Shown: piece after piece, positions 47,966 through 58,126 of the stretch
Numbering within the stretch: the stretch's first letter is position 1
Layout: every line of letters begins with the position of its first letter
NCBI GenBank assembly: GCA_951213105.1
Contig: OX578140.1
Span: 115,676,653-115,740,652, forward strand
Source of the DNA: Amaurobius ferox
Taxonomy: Eukaryota; Arthropoda; Arachnida; Araneae; Amaurobiidae
Direction: 5' to 3'
DNA: 64,000 nt
The notes under the pieces: model-generated
The model's input: the letters and a program-made list of their open reading frames with translations, nothing else
Told to the model about the DNA's origin: nothing
Databases searched by the model: none
Position numbers and translations under genes: made by a program

Positions 47966-48165
47966 TTTCGAATCAACAGTGCTATCTCCAGAACTGGAAA
48001 ATACTGTGAGACCAGAAAGTGTTCTCACATTTGATGAGACAATTTTATGTGAGTATTTATGATGCCCAGAACGGCAAACAAAGCTGTAGTCTGGCTGGCA
48101 CCAGGGTTTATGAGGACTTGAACTTTAAGGTCAAAAGACTATAAATTTAGGGGTGCAATACCAGA
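47966..48165. other. Possible continuation of the Tc1 remnant, unproven
   Basis: A frame with VLTFDETIL near 48025 could be an eroded first catalytic Asp block, but the context is too weak to call. Confidence 0.2.
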
Positions 48166-48600
48166 GGGGCTGAGCTGGGCCATACTAAATGTGCAATAGT
48201 GCAATTGGGTAAAGAAGAACCAATGAGCGCCAAAGAAGTAAAGGCGGAGCTACTCCCCCCCCACACACACACACCGAAGGAACCACAGTCTAAGAGAGAA
48301 CGAGAAGAGATGCAGACGAAAAAAGATGGAGATCAGACTTTGACGAAGAAAGTAATGGAATATCAGACATTGGAGAAAACATTTGGATTTTGACTTAGGA
48401 GACTTATGAGTTTTGACTGAAATAGGACATGTGTGCAACGACTGCGACGTTATGACTTGGGTGGAGGCTTGCCTGACATTATGATAGAACGACAATACTA
48501 AAGAAGCAGAGTATTGCGTTCCCAAGTAAGGGAGATCTAGGATGTGTTCAGTGCAACCAAGTATTTGCAAGCATTATGGTCCATTGCAAAGGCCCAAATT
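48166..48600 (+). other. Purine-rich charged frame, identity unknown
   Basis: A 64-codon frame (48199-48393) is rich in Lys and Glu, with a CA/C run inside (48254-48272). A neighbouring frame reads IGHVCNDCDVMTW and later GCVQCNQVFASIMVHCK, with C-x2-C pairs that could be scraps of a zinc-binding region. Several frameshifts would be needed to join them, so I do not assign a family. Confidence 0.25.
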
Positions 48601-49980
48601 GAAGGTATGTGTTCCTCAAATATCCACAGGTTATAATATATGTTAGGTATATGGTTCAGGTTTTCATGTGCTCCCCTCTCACTTTCTATCTTAATAAATA
48701 ATTAATAGGAAGAGTAGTTAATGTATTGGAATTGAATTGGTATTTTGTGTCTTTAATAAATGTTTAAATTGGTCTAATCTTTTTAATAATTAATAATATT
48801 CCTTTACAGGACTCACACGAAAGGTAAAATAATTGGAGGGTTAATAGCGGCACAACAAGCAATGTACATTTAATATAAAAATTCCACTATATGAATTTAC
48901 GGCAATGTGAAGGTGATTTAAAAATAATACATTAATGTTAATTATAAAGTTAAACTTTAATATTAATCTTCTAATTCCAGTTGCCACAAATACAAATGCT
49001 GATATCCTCTATAGTTAATCCTGTGAAGTTTCAAGGAAAATGTTTGAAGCAGAAGTGGGATAGAAATCGGAAGTAAAAATTCTTAGTGTGTCACCCCCAC
49101 CTCCTACAGCCATTGATGTTACATTCACATTATTTATCAATTAATCTCTATTTACAGACAATCTTAAAAAATATGTGTTTCAAAGAATGTATACATTTTT
49201 AAACTGGAAATGGAAAATGTTCTAACTGAACACTTCCACATCCTTTAAAATTCGGTGATTAATCCATATCAGTCATCATCTAAACTCTATCTATAATAGA
49301 TCCTGAGAAATAGATGCTTTAATTTTTTGGGGTGTAAATATGAATGGCAAATTTGATTGCCACCCAAAACATGAGTCTACTATTAAAAATATTTTATTGT
49401 AAATTTATTAGTGTATCTTGAATTATAGTATATGAGTATATTTTACATAACGTGCTAGATTCACATATTTAGTCAAATGACCAATCCTATTAACATGCAT
49501 ATAATATTTATGACTTTGTCCAATTAGTGAGTTTATTCGCTAATCAGATAGTATGGATAGGTGAGTATTTTCAGGTATCAGTCGCGAGCATGAGCATAAA
49601 ATACGAGGAAATTTTACCACTGTTTTCGAGTCGGTGCTATTGGCTATATTTTACAGTACTCTCATCACTTAAGACCACAGGGCTTGAAGGGAATTTTTAT
49701 CGCTGTTCTTCGCTGACATTCTGATTCTCTTCTACGTTTGAAATCTCTTCCATATACACTTGTCATAAGTGTAAACTCAAAGTGTTGAGTATTAAGTATT
49801 GTTCCATTCTATATGAGAGTGTTTTCTCATGACGGGTACTCCTTATCCAAAATTCTGATCCCATCGTATGGACGCCTGACCAGAGTTCTAATATGAGTGT
49901 CATTTGTTTCCTCATGAAAAATTAGGTATAAGAATATTGTTTATTCAGCATGAATGTATCTCCTGGTTTTATGCGCATTT
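48601..49980. other. AT-rich non-coding stretch
   Basis: No element found. A hairpin ACACTTGTCATAAGTGT lies at 49756-49772. The open frame at 49527-49724 is unassigned. Confidence 0.35.
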
Positions 49981-50148
49981 TTAATATAACATTTCAAACA
50001 TTTGTCGAAAGATTTTCAAACGCATAACTTCTGAATTGTTCCATCACTCATTGACGGGAATACTTGCACCAATTTCATTTGGAACGAATTTTTGTTCGTG
50101 TAATAGTGGGCCTTACACGCACACACATACTCCCAGACATAAACACAC

Positions 50149-50159
50149 ACACGCTCACT
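50149..50159 (+). repeat. Target-site duplication of SINE copy 2, left
   Basis: ACACGCTCACT, repeated at 50549-50559. The surrounding CACACGCTCAC repeats make the exact length uncertain. Confidence 0.8.
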
Positions 50160-50548
50160 GGTTCAACGGCCCTACCGTGCTGAAAACACCGGCTCTCGTT
50201 AGATCACCGAAGTCACGCAGCATCGGGCGCGGTTAGTACTTGGATGGGTGACTACCTGAGATCACCGCGTGCTGTTGGCACATTTCGGCCGCGGCAGCCC
50301 GGTGGTTTGAGCGCGGGATTTGCACACTGCCACAACTGACGCCGTGTTCATGCGCAGTACGATCACGTTAAACATGTGGGTCCGTAAGTCCTTCTGAGAG
50401 GTTGGTGGTAGGGAAAGGAGGGTACGGTCCCTGTAGATGCCTTCCCCACTGGGTTCTGGTCTAAATTGGGTGGTACTTCCCGGCCGTCCAAACGGTTACC
50501 ATTCAACTTTCTGGTAGGTCGGACGGTCTGGGTCTCAACAACAACAAC
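50160..50548 (+). mobile_element. 5S-tRNA composite SINE, full copy 2
   Basis: 5S-like head (50161-50280), then GCCCGGTGGTTTGAGCGCGG (tRNA-like), GTTCATGCGCAGTACGATCA, GGTTGGTGGTAGGGAAAGGA, GGTACGGTCCCTGTAGATGC, GGTCTAAATTGGGTGGTACT, CCGGCCGTCCAAACGG, GGTAGGTCGGACGGTCTGGG and TCTCAACAACAAC. It is well preserved and lacks the tail duplication of the copy at 27012, so it is probably closer to the source. It is inserted in a CGCTCAC-rich tract. Confidence 0.93.
50161..50280 (+). pseudogene. 5S rRNA-like head of SINE copy 2
   Basis: About 120 bases, the length of a 5S rRNA: GGCCCTACCGTGCTGAAAAC, CGTTAGATCACCGAAGTCAC, GCATCGGGCGCGGTTAGTAC, TTGGATGGGTGACTACCTGA and CCGCGTGCTGTTGGC follow the canonical 5S order, including the box C-like GGTTAGTACTTGGATGGG. 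The sequence continues without a T-run terminator into the SINE body and is flanked as part of the SINE, so this is a promoter-bearing SINE head and not a 5S gene. Confidence 0.9.
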
Positions 50549-50786
50549 ACACGCTCACTCAAAAACCACACACGCTCACACATAAACACACATACGCTCA
50601 CACAAAATCCACTCACGCTCACACATAAACACACACACGCTCACACAAAAACAACACACGCTCACACTTAAACAGACACACGCTCACGCATAAACACACA
50701 CACATACTGACACATTCACGCACATGCACGCATTCACACACGCACATTCACATACACACTGCCACACACACGCACACATGCATGCA

Positions 50787-50821
<35 letters not shown>

Positions 50822-50823
50822 AC

Positions 50824-50858
<35 letters not shown>
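50549..50858. repeat. CGCTCACAC minisatellite followed by (CT)n and (CA)n
   Basis: ACACACGCTCACACA(A/T)AAAC units of about 20-25 bp recur from 50549 to 50700, then CA-rich sequence, a CTCTCTCTCTCTCTCTCT run (50788-50806) and a (CA)n run (50807-50858). Confidence 0.9.
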
Positions 50859-50861
<3 letters not shown>

Positions 50862-51029
50862 CATTTCAGAAACGTTTCATACAAGTTCAAGAATGATCCA
50901 AATGTGTAAATCCGTCAAAACTAGAATTCGACCTTTTGACCTCGTCATAACACTCTCCCTCCCCCTCTCTCTATCCTTTACAATGTATGCAGGGAAAGGG
51001 TAAATAGTAAGAAACTGATAGTATTGATT

Positions 51030-51170
51030 TACTCAGCAATTTCATGGGAGCTGCAGCTGCCTCTACTTTGAAGCTGATTGAAATTTTAATGAATTCGCTT
51101 CTGTCTTCGAAAACTAAATTGAAAATGCGCATTATCTGCTGACGAATGTTTGTAATCCTCAATGTGAAAA
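51030..51170 (+). repeat. Family H interspersed repeat, copy 3
   Basis: GAGCTGCAGCTGCCTCTACT, TTGAAATTTTAATGAATTCG, CTGTCTTCGAAAACTAAATT and ATTATCTGCTGACGAATG match copies 1 and 2. Confidence 0.6.
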
Positions 51171-51521
51171 GTTTCTAGTAAAAAAAATTCATTCTAAATT
51201 CAAGTTGTCTGAAATGAAATACGAAAGAAACTAGTCTTTGATCTTCTTATTATTCGTTATTCTTAATAGTATTAATTGGAAACATACACGATAGCAAGAA
51301 CTATTTTTGTTAAATTGCGCAAATTTTTCATAAGTTACGGTCTATACGTTTTACCTTATTGCAAATTAATATATTTCATATAAATCATTTGATGTGTTGT
51401 AAAAAATTTCTATTTTCAACTGTAAATCTGTTGTTAATAGCTTGTTGTTGATAGCATCGTTATAGCTTCTAAATCTGCTATATAAATATATAGACTGGAA
51501 AATCCCAGTCAAGACCTTTTT
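51171..51521. other. AT-rich spacer
   Basis: Nothing recognised. Confidence 0.3.
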
Positions 51522-52730
51522 AACACTTTACACCATAGTTGAAAAGTGTTTATGATTTTGTTCATTCCGTCTGTCTGTCAGTTCACACGATAACTGCCAT
51601 ATAAGTGACTTTATCAGCATGAAATTTTAGTACATTGTTGAGACGGTCTGTGGGACATATCGGAATGTAAGTGAATAGTATCACCCAATTAGTTTTGATT
51701 TGAACCCGGGATGAAAAAGTGATATACATTGAATCTTATGGGATTCCATTTTTCAAACATTGTTAAGTTTAGTTATAATTCAAAAATTGCTTCAAACATT
51801 TTAGGAAATATTCATATTATCCCATAAAAGCATAAACAATTTTCAGCAAAATATGTTCGGTAGTATTTTAAATTAAAATTAAAATACTAAAAAAAATGTC
51901 GCCCATATTATATTATGAGATCACGTGACCCAGCAAAATATGTCATCCATCTTTTTCCCAGTGTCAAAATCGTGATTTTAAAAATTCTTTCAAATTTATA
52001 TATAGTGTTGCATTCGTCCTAAAACCGCTTTATTTTTGGGTATTCTTTCTGCATGTATATTCTGTACCAACACAATTACACTATTTTTAAGTTTAAATGA
52101 TCATCAAACTTTGATTATTTTTATAACGAAACCTAAATTTAATGGATGAAGAATGTAAACAAGTGACTGTAAGATGAGTTGTATAAGAATTGCTGAATGT
52201 TTTTCATACAAAATTATTTAACTATGGAGTCTGGAATAAAAGCGTATGAATGAAATATTCACCGCTGTTATATAGAGAGCCAGACGATTTATATTTCGAT
52301 GACGTCATTTGGATAAAGTTAATTTTTATGGATGAAGTTTTAAGTTTCTACAAAGAAACCTATTTTTAACATATGCAGAATATAAATAAATCAAGCTGAG
52401 CTATATAAGAATTGCTGAAAATTTTAACGCAAAATTATTTCGCTCTGGAGTCTGGAATATGAGATATGAATGGAATATTCATTGATTTTACATAGAGAAG
52501 CAGACTATTTTATATCATTGCTTTTTCTATGAAGTTTTAAGCATGGAGTTAGACAGTACTTTTACCTCCATGGTTTTAAGATTTTAAGTAAAATAAATTA
52601 ATGAAGTACTGTGATAATTTAAATTATGTCAGTGCTGAATGTATCGCATTTTAGAGATAGATAAATAAAATTGCATTTGAATTGGAAAGTGTTTCATAAT
52701 CAATGCTTTATGCAGGATTGATCTTTCTTG
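51522..52730 (+). mobile_element. Family D element, copy D2
   Basis: Palindrome AACACTTTACACC...GAAAAGTGTT, then TATGATTTTGTTCATTCC, CTGTCTGTCAGTTCACACGA, ATGAAATTTTAGTACATTGT, GACGGTCTGTGGGACATATC and CACCCAATTAGTTTTGATT. The right end is GGAAAGTGTTTCATAATCAA, TGCTTTATGCAGGATTGATC and TTTCTTG. The interior contains a tandem duplication of about 227 bp (52131-52357, 52358-52550), each unit carrying GAATTGCTGAA and GGAGTCTGGAATA blocks. Confidence 0.88.
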
Positions 52731-52922
52731 TTTACTGCTTATGCAGACAGATTAAACGATTGTACACACTATGTCATGACAAACCGTTTTCAGATATGCC
52801 TATGTATACTTTCTCTCTCTCTACAATACGAAGGCCAGTACTTGCGTTTTTAGAATGTGGCAAAACCAAAATTAAAATATTTCAATGCAGATGATTTTTT
52901 TTTTTTTTTAATTTGAGCTTTC
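52731..52922. other. Short spacer
   Basis: A 63-codon frame overlapping the D2 end is unassigned. A T-run lies at about 52894-52909. Confidence 0.3.
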
Positions 52923-53200
52923 ACGTGAACATTAGCTCTTTCTGGTAGGTTGGACGGTCTGGGTCTCAACAACAACAACGTGAACATTAGCTATTAATCA
53001 ATGAGATATGCTATAACATTAGCTGTTAATTATGTTAAACATATAGTTGTTAATTTATAAGTAGATAGTCGTTATCACAGCTAGCCGGTATCATAGCCGT
53101 TATTATAGCTAGTCTTTATCATAGCCGTTTATCATGTTAAACATAGCTGTTAATTAACATTAGCAGTTAATTATAATATAATATTAGCTGTTAAATAACG
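52923..53200. repeat. Degenerate AACATTAGCTGTTAAT repeat
   Basis: GAACATTAGCTATTAATCAA, AACATTAGCTGTTAATTATG, AACATATAGTTGTTAATT, AACATAGCTGTTAATT, AACATTAGCAGTTAATT and ATATTAGCTGTTAAATAACG recur irregularly, interspersed with TATCATAGCCGTTAT words. The first units flank the short SINE at 52938. Confidence 0.75.
52938..52977 (+). mobile_element. 5S-tRNA SINE, 40-bp 5'-truncated copy
   Basis: Only CTTTCTGGTAGGTTGGACGG, TCTGGGTCTCAACAAC and the CAA tail are present, flanked by the exact 15-bp duplication ACGTGAACATTAGCT (52923-52937 and 52978-52992). Confidence 0.95.
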
Positions 53201-53325
53201 AGATTTGCTTTAAAAAAATTTACGGCGTCTATTTGAAGATAATAAGGTAGTGACAGAACAGGGATTTAAGTCAAAGAAATTTATGACTGTGATTTATGAG
53301 TTATGATTTTTTATGATATTCAGAG
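53201..53325. other. Short spacer
   Basis: Nothing recognised. Confidence 0.3.
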
Positions 53326-53335
53326 TTGACACAAG

Positions 53336-53623
53336 GGGGTGTGACAGCCCAGTCGTTAGTACTCGAAGATTGCACTTGGATGACCCGAATACGATTCCCG
53401 CCTCTTCCCAAACTGTCCCCGTGTATACACAGAGTACGAACACGTTAATTATGTGGGCTCCGTATATCCTTCTGAGAGGTTGGTAGTAGGGGAAAGAGGT
53501 TACGGTCCCTGTGAATGCTGATCCCACTGGTTTCCGGTTTGAATTGTGTGGCTCTTCCCGTTCATCCAAACAGATATCTTACACCTTCATGTAGGTCAGA
53601 TGGTCTGGGTCGAAGAAGTAGGA
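53336..53623 (+). mobile_element. tRNA-headed SINE related to the 5S-tRNA SINE
   Basis: Head: CAGCCCAGTCGTTAGTACTC (A-box like) and GACCCGAATACGATTCCCGC (B-box like). The body shares CACGTTAATTATGTGGG, TCCTTCTGAGAGGTTGGTAG, GGTTACGGTCCCTGTGAATG, TCATCCAAACAGATATCTTA and GTAGGTCAGATGGTCTGGGT with the 5S-headed copies, but there is no 5S portion. The tail is not CAA but CGAAGAAGTAGGA. TTGACACAAG flanks it at 53326-53335 and 53624-53633. Confidence 0.85.
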
Positions 53624-53633
53624 TTGACACAAG

Positions 53634-53682
53634 ATGTGGGACAACCCAGTGGTTAGCGCGTGGGGATTGGACTGAGTCGACC
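53634..53682 (+). mobile_element. Partial second SINE head
   Basis: Directly after the right TTGACACAAG comes ATGTGGGACAACCCAGTGGT and TAGCGCGTGGGGATTGGAC, a good tRNA-like A-box head homologous to the start of the SINE at 53336. It breaks off after about 50 bp. Confidence 0.65.
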
Positions 53683-54254
53683 TTATATATTTTTAAATTT
53701 TCTGTGAAATTCTACATTTTCTGTCAGTGCAACATTGCAAGTTTAAGAAACAATTCCCTATGTCTATCTCTATAAATTCTGATATATTAGTTCCATATGT
53801 TAAACAAACTTGTGTTATGGATTTCGGCGATAAATTCCTTTAAAATAACTAAAAAAGTAAATGTAGAATAATTTTTAGTATTTTTAGAAAGATTTCAGTT
53901 CGGCGGAGGACTTAGAGGCCCCATCCCCTCCTTAAATACGAATCTGACGATATGTTATGTTATCTACAAACAGTATAGTACCGTCATAAAGCAGAACGGA
54001 GCGTTCGCTTCAGGTCCCAAATAAGAAAGGGGGTCTCTTGCTATGGATGTATTTTTAACTTAAAGACCAAATAATATGCATTATCGAAAAGGACGCCATG
54101 AAATTATGTGCTCCAGGGCAACTAAGGCCTTGGTATGCCGCTGGCTGATACAAATTGATGTCGATATTTAGCTTAAATGCATATTAAACGCGGTTCGTTC
54201 TCGTTGATGCAAATTTTGGGCAAAACTAATATAAACAATTTTATTTATAGTTCT
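53683..54254. other. Unassigned stretch
   Basis: Slightly GC-richer at 53890-54130 (CTTAGAGGCCCCATCCCCTC; GCACCTT-free). No gene or element recognised. Confidence 0.3.
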
Positions 54255-54426
<172 letters not shown>

Positions 54427-55273
54427 ATTTGAAAATGATGAAAGAAAAATTATCTGATAAAAAATTTCATTCTATGCATATAAATAATCTCAAAATCACC
54501 AGCAATTTATATAAATATCCCTCTTATTTAGTAAATGGTATAGTTAAAAAGTTTAGATTAGCTGGATTTTCATGAATTATATTCATAGTATCTTATATTA
54601 GCCAGACATCTCCTTTCTCTTGTATTATTAATACTTTTATTTTTACATCCTCTTCAGCATCAGCCTTACTATTATTAGCCCCACTTTTTGTAGCTCTTTT
54701 TGTATATTATTACTTTCCTTACCTTTTCGTATTACTGTTTTTTTATTTCTTACGAATGGCAACAGTAGATTATTAATTTTTTTTTTTGCGAATGGCAACA
54801 CTGGTCTCTTCATTCAGGGTTCTAAGATTCGACTGGTTCGGGCATATGCTGTGCATTTTCCAGGTATTCATGTTTTCTTTTATTTTTCCTTCTTTATGTA
54901 TATTGTCCAAGTAGTAATAGTTTATAGATATAATCTATCTATTTCTTCAGAAACATACATTTTTTGTTTTTTGTGTGTGTCTAAGTACTTGGACCAGAAG
55001 AAGAGTTTTGCGATGTGAGCATTTCCATATTTTAAGGCTTAACCCTTGTCCACCTGTATAGCAATAATGCTTGATTTTTTATGTTTTTCTATTATCGTTT
55101 CCATACCATCGAAATTTGTTGATTTTCTTTAACTTGATGATTCGTAATTTGTATTTTTTGTCCATTTGATTGAAGATCTGCTGTTTTTTACTTTTATTTT
55201 GTGGGTGTTTTAGATTGTTAGGTTTATCGAGTTGCAACTTCTCACTTTTCTTTCATTGGACTTTCAAATTATT
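54427..55273. other. AT-rich non-coding stretch
   Basis: T-rich on the plus strand. A short direct repeat (ACGAATGGCAACAGTAGATT / GCGAATGGCAACACTGGTCT) occurs at about 54753 and 54788. No gene recognised. Confidence 0.4.
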
Positions 55274-56073
55274 ACTTTCCCTGCAATACATGGTAATGTA
55301 TAGGGAAAGTAGTGGAATCATGCCGAAAATCGCAACTCGAGATTTCGTCGGATCTACACGTTTCGAGACCTCTAGAATACGAAAAAACTATTTTTAGCGT
55401 GACGTCTGTGTGTGTGTCTGTCTGTGTGTCTGTCTCTGTGTCTGTGCAATGTATGCATCCACTCTAACTCAAAAACTTATGGACCGAATTTCATAAAATT
55501 TGGTAGGTATGACACTTGGGTATGACCCTGGTGCTGACTAGTTTTTGGTACGATTCGTAAGAACAAAACCCGTCTTTTTTTGCGAAATGGCCCTTAAAAA
55601 TTGTATGTATCCTCTCTAGCTAAAATACTAATTGATTAAATTTCATAAAATTTGGTAGATAAGTTACTTGTAAGACACTCTGGTGTTGATTATATTTTGT
55701 TAATATTCGGAAAAGAACAACCTGCCTTTTTTTACGAAATGGCCCTCAAAAATCGCATAAAATCTAAAAAAATCTTCGTATGTTCAAATATATCAAGTAA
55801 ATGCTTGTTTTTTACGTAATTTTTGATGAGGAAAAGAATAAGAACAACTCTATTACTCTAGAACTAACCGTTCTCGAGATATTTGAGTTTTTTGCATTTA
55901 GTTATGCCATTTTTGAAAAATGTCCAAGTACCAAATAAAAACAGAAATTGAATTAAAAATGCAAATTTAGTGTTATTTGGCGCAATTAAACTCAATCTAA
56001 TGAATTATTGAAGAAATAAAGAAAATATGAATTTATGTCTGCAGGGAAAGTCATGTGCTGCCCACATCAAATT
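55274..56073 (+). mobile_element. Family E element, complete 800-bp copy
   Basis: Palindrome arms ACTTTCCCT and AGGGAAAGT around ATACATGGTAATGTAT. Next come GATTTCGTCGGATCTACACG, a GTCTGTCT-rich tract (55406-55445), and AACTCAAAAACTTATGGACC with GAATTTCATAAAATTTGGTA. That last block returns diverged about 150 bp later (TTTCATAAAATTTGGTAGAT), with GAAATGGCCCT also doubled. AACCGTTCTCGAGATATTTG matches family A. The right end has one arm (GCAGGGAAAGT) and the hairpin CATGTGCTGCCCACATCAAA. No protein encoded. It shares both ends with family A but not most of the interior. Confidence 0.82.
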
Positions 56074-56233
56074 TTTATTATTGAAATCAATTTATTTATA
56101 AGCTGCATTTGCGTAATAAATTAAATGTATCTTGCATTGTCATTATTTTTACTTAATATCTTTAATTTCTTTATATATTCATATTTGCATAGTATCCTTC
56201 ATTTTTTTAGTAAGCTATGGTATTTATGAAATA

Positions 56234-56235
<2 letters not shown>

Positions 56236-56302
<67 letters not shown>

Positions 56303-56316
56303 TGTGTAAGTGTGTG
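56236..56316. repeat. (TA)n-(TG)n compound microsatellite
   Basis: A TA run passes directly into a TG run. Confidence 0.97.
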
Positions 56317-57179
56317 TTAACATTTTGACTTACGCTAAGTGTAGTGAACTATAAATCGTATACTAGATTGAAGAATGGTCAATGATATTCAGATTCCAAT
56401 CCAAATGTTTTATATTTTCACACTTGCATGCTCGACCTCAAATTATTCCCCAAAGCTGTTAAGCTTCTTTTGCAATATTATTTAAACCATATTCCTTTTA
56501 CACAAATATGCCTTTTAAAATGCATAAAGTATAAATGATCAATCTAATGTGAAATTAACCATGCTGCTAAAATAAAACCCCGCAGGATGAAACACATTTC
56601 AAACGTTAATGTAAAAATATGCCTGAGAGATAAAATTGCAGTTACAGTTTTCGAAAGATTAAACGGAATTAAACTGAACGAAACAATTTTGAGATTGCTT
56701 CATCTCTTTTTATTTTGTTGACGTGTAACATTTTAAAGTTGAAAAGTGCTGATGTGTTTTAAACAATCCGTATGAATAAAAGAATTCAAACGGAAATTTT
56801 GCGATAAAGGTTTTGATATTATTCCGTTATACACAAAAGGAATTTTACGAATACGTCTAATATATAAATTTAAAAATGTTTTGAAGTGTGGTAGGATATA
56901 GAATTTAGTGAATTATTTCAAACATATCAAAATTAAAAATTTATATCACGTTTATTGTAAGCAAAATATATTTAAAGCATTGTAATAGTATTAGATCATT
57001 AATACGAGCATATGTTTTGAAATACATCGCGAAAGGCCGTATTATAGATTGATTAAACTAACCTGCATTTTATATAAAAGCTAAGTTTTGTTTTAGAAGT
57101 TCATCATTACATTACTTTATTGCAAGAATTTTGAAGCAAGAATGTGTTCAAATATCTATCCATCACCATCCACGGATCA
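56317..57179. other. AT-rich non-coding stretch
   Basis: Nothing recognised. Confidence 0.35.
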
Positions 57180-58126
57180 TAGTTTAGTGGTCATTGTCAC
57201 TCGTCAGGACACAACAAGCTATGAGATGACCATTCATTGACTGTGTGGAAAAATAATGAAGAGCCTAACCTCAGAAGCTGTATACTATACAAGCTGTAAT
57301 TGGACGTGCAATTAAACTTTTCCAGATGATTTTCCCTAAGCCAGGTGAATTTGATTGGTCGATAACTAATCGGAGATTGTTCAGATAGTGTTACAGACGA
57401 TTTTAATGTTTTGAGCTGCAGCCACAAAAGAGGGGGAGGGCGGAGAAGGGCAATGAGGCTGTGGAAAATTCCAATAGATGAGGAAGATCGAAAGATAGAG
57501 AAAAGAACCAAAAAAAAAGGATGTCCTTCACAATAATGTTCAGGCCAAGAAGGGGCGGATTTCAGCAGAAAATCTTTTGTATGCCATTGAATATCAATGA
57601 GAGAATACCCATGGGCCCGAGAGCACGTGTAAGTAAATTTTGATGAACTTAACTTCACACATTCCATAAATTTGTTGAATTTCATGACCTAAAATGTAAA
57701 TTTGATTTCGTTGAGCATTTTTGGGAATTTTTCAAAGACTGGGGGATATCCAGGGGGGAGAGCAAAATGGGCAGCATAAACTGCTGGGCATTCCGGGTCC
57801 GTTTACGTCTAAAAGCATAGGTATACGTAGGTCTATTGGGGATGGGAATTTCAGTATTAGTAGTTTCAATTTCCGAAGATTTCTGAGGAAGGGGTGAAGA
57901 AATGTTTTGGTCAGGGGATGGAGAAATGTTTTGCTGGTCTTTTGTTGTCTATTCTGAGGGTTAAATGGGCAAAAGGTAGAAGATCAGATGCACATCAGGC
58001 AACTACTGCAAACCACGGGAAATTTCCTTAGATGTGGGCAATTTCTATTATGATACAATCCAGCACTCTTCGAGCATCTGATAGGGAACGAGCAGCACTC
58101 AGAAGAATGCCCGAATCTCTCACAAT
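57180..58126 (-). pseudogene. Jockey-type LINE: ORF1 zinc knuckles and ORF2 endonuclease start, decayed
   Basis: Minus-strand reading from about 58115: CERFGHSSECC (the C-x4-H-x4-C part of a first CCHC knuckle), RCSKSAGLYHNRNC (second knuckle with one Cys changed to Ser) and VVCSSCLMC (third pair), then a stop. This triple-knuckle arrangement is the nucleic-acid-binding end of Jockey-clade ORF1. Further on, an open frame of 162 codons (57685-57197) contains LIDIQWHTKDF, like the IxQWNxRG start of an APE-type endonuclease, and LRENHLEKFNCTSNYSLY, like the LQETHL motif with its catalytic Glu. Spacing and several stops show decay. The first knuckle is cut by the tail of the neighbouring LINE copy at 58127. 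Confidence 0.6.

Larger units (their letters stand above)
49990..51001 (-). mobile_element. Family C/E-like element, inverse orientation, with SINE inside
   Basis: AACGCATAACTTCTGAATTG, CACCAATTTCATTTGGAACG, a long CA/CGCTCA tract, CCATTTCAGAAACGTTTCA, CAAGTTCAAGAATGATCC, GAATTCGACCTTTTGACCTC, GTCATAACACTCTCCCTCCC and a degraded palindrome ending CAATGTATGCAGGGAAAGGG follow the order seen at the palindrome side of families A, C and E. The 5S-tRNA SINE at 50160-50548 has inserted in its CGCTCAC tract. The other end is not recognised. Confidence 0.55.

Noticed and set aside
50161..50280. Functional 5S rRNA gene
   Set aside because: No T-run terminator, continuous with a SINE body, flanked by a target duplication around the whole unit, and a second similar head exists at 27014.
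50684..51003. Open frames of 61-73 codons over CA/CT repeats
   Set aside because: Composition is only His/Thr/Ser/Leu or Cys/Val repeats from simple sequence.
57197..57685. The 162-codon minus frame as a host gene
   Set aside because: The only recognisable parts resemble a LINE endonuclease start, and zinc knuckles of LINE ORF1 lie directly upstream in other frames; it is an element remnant.
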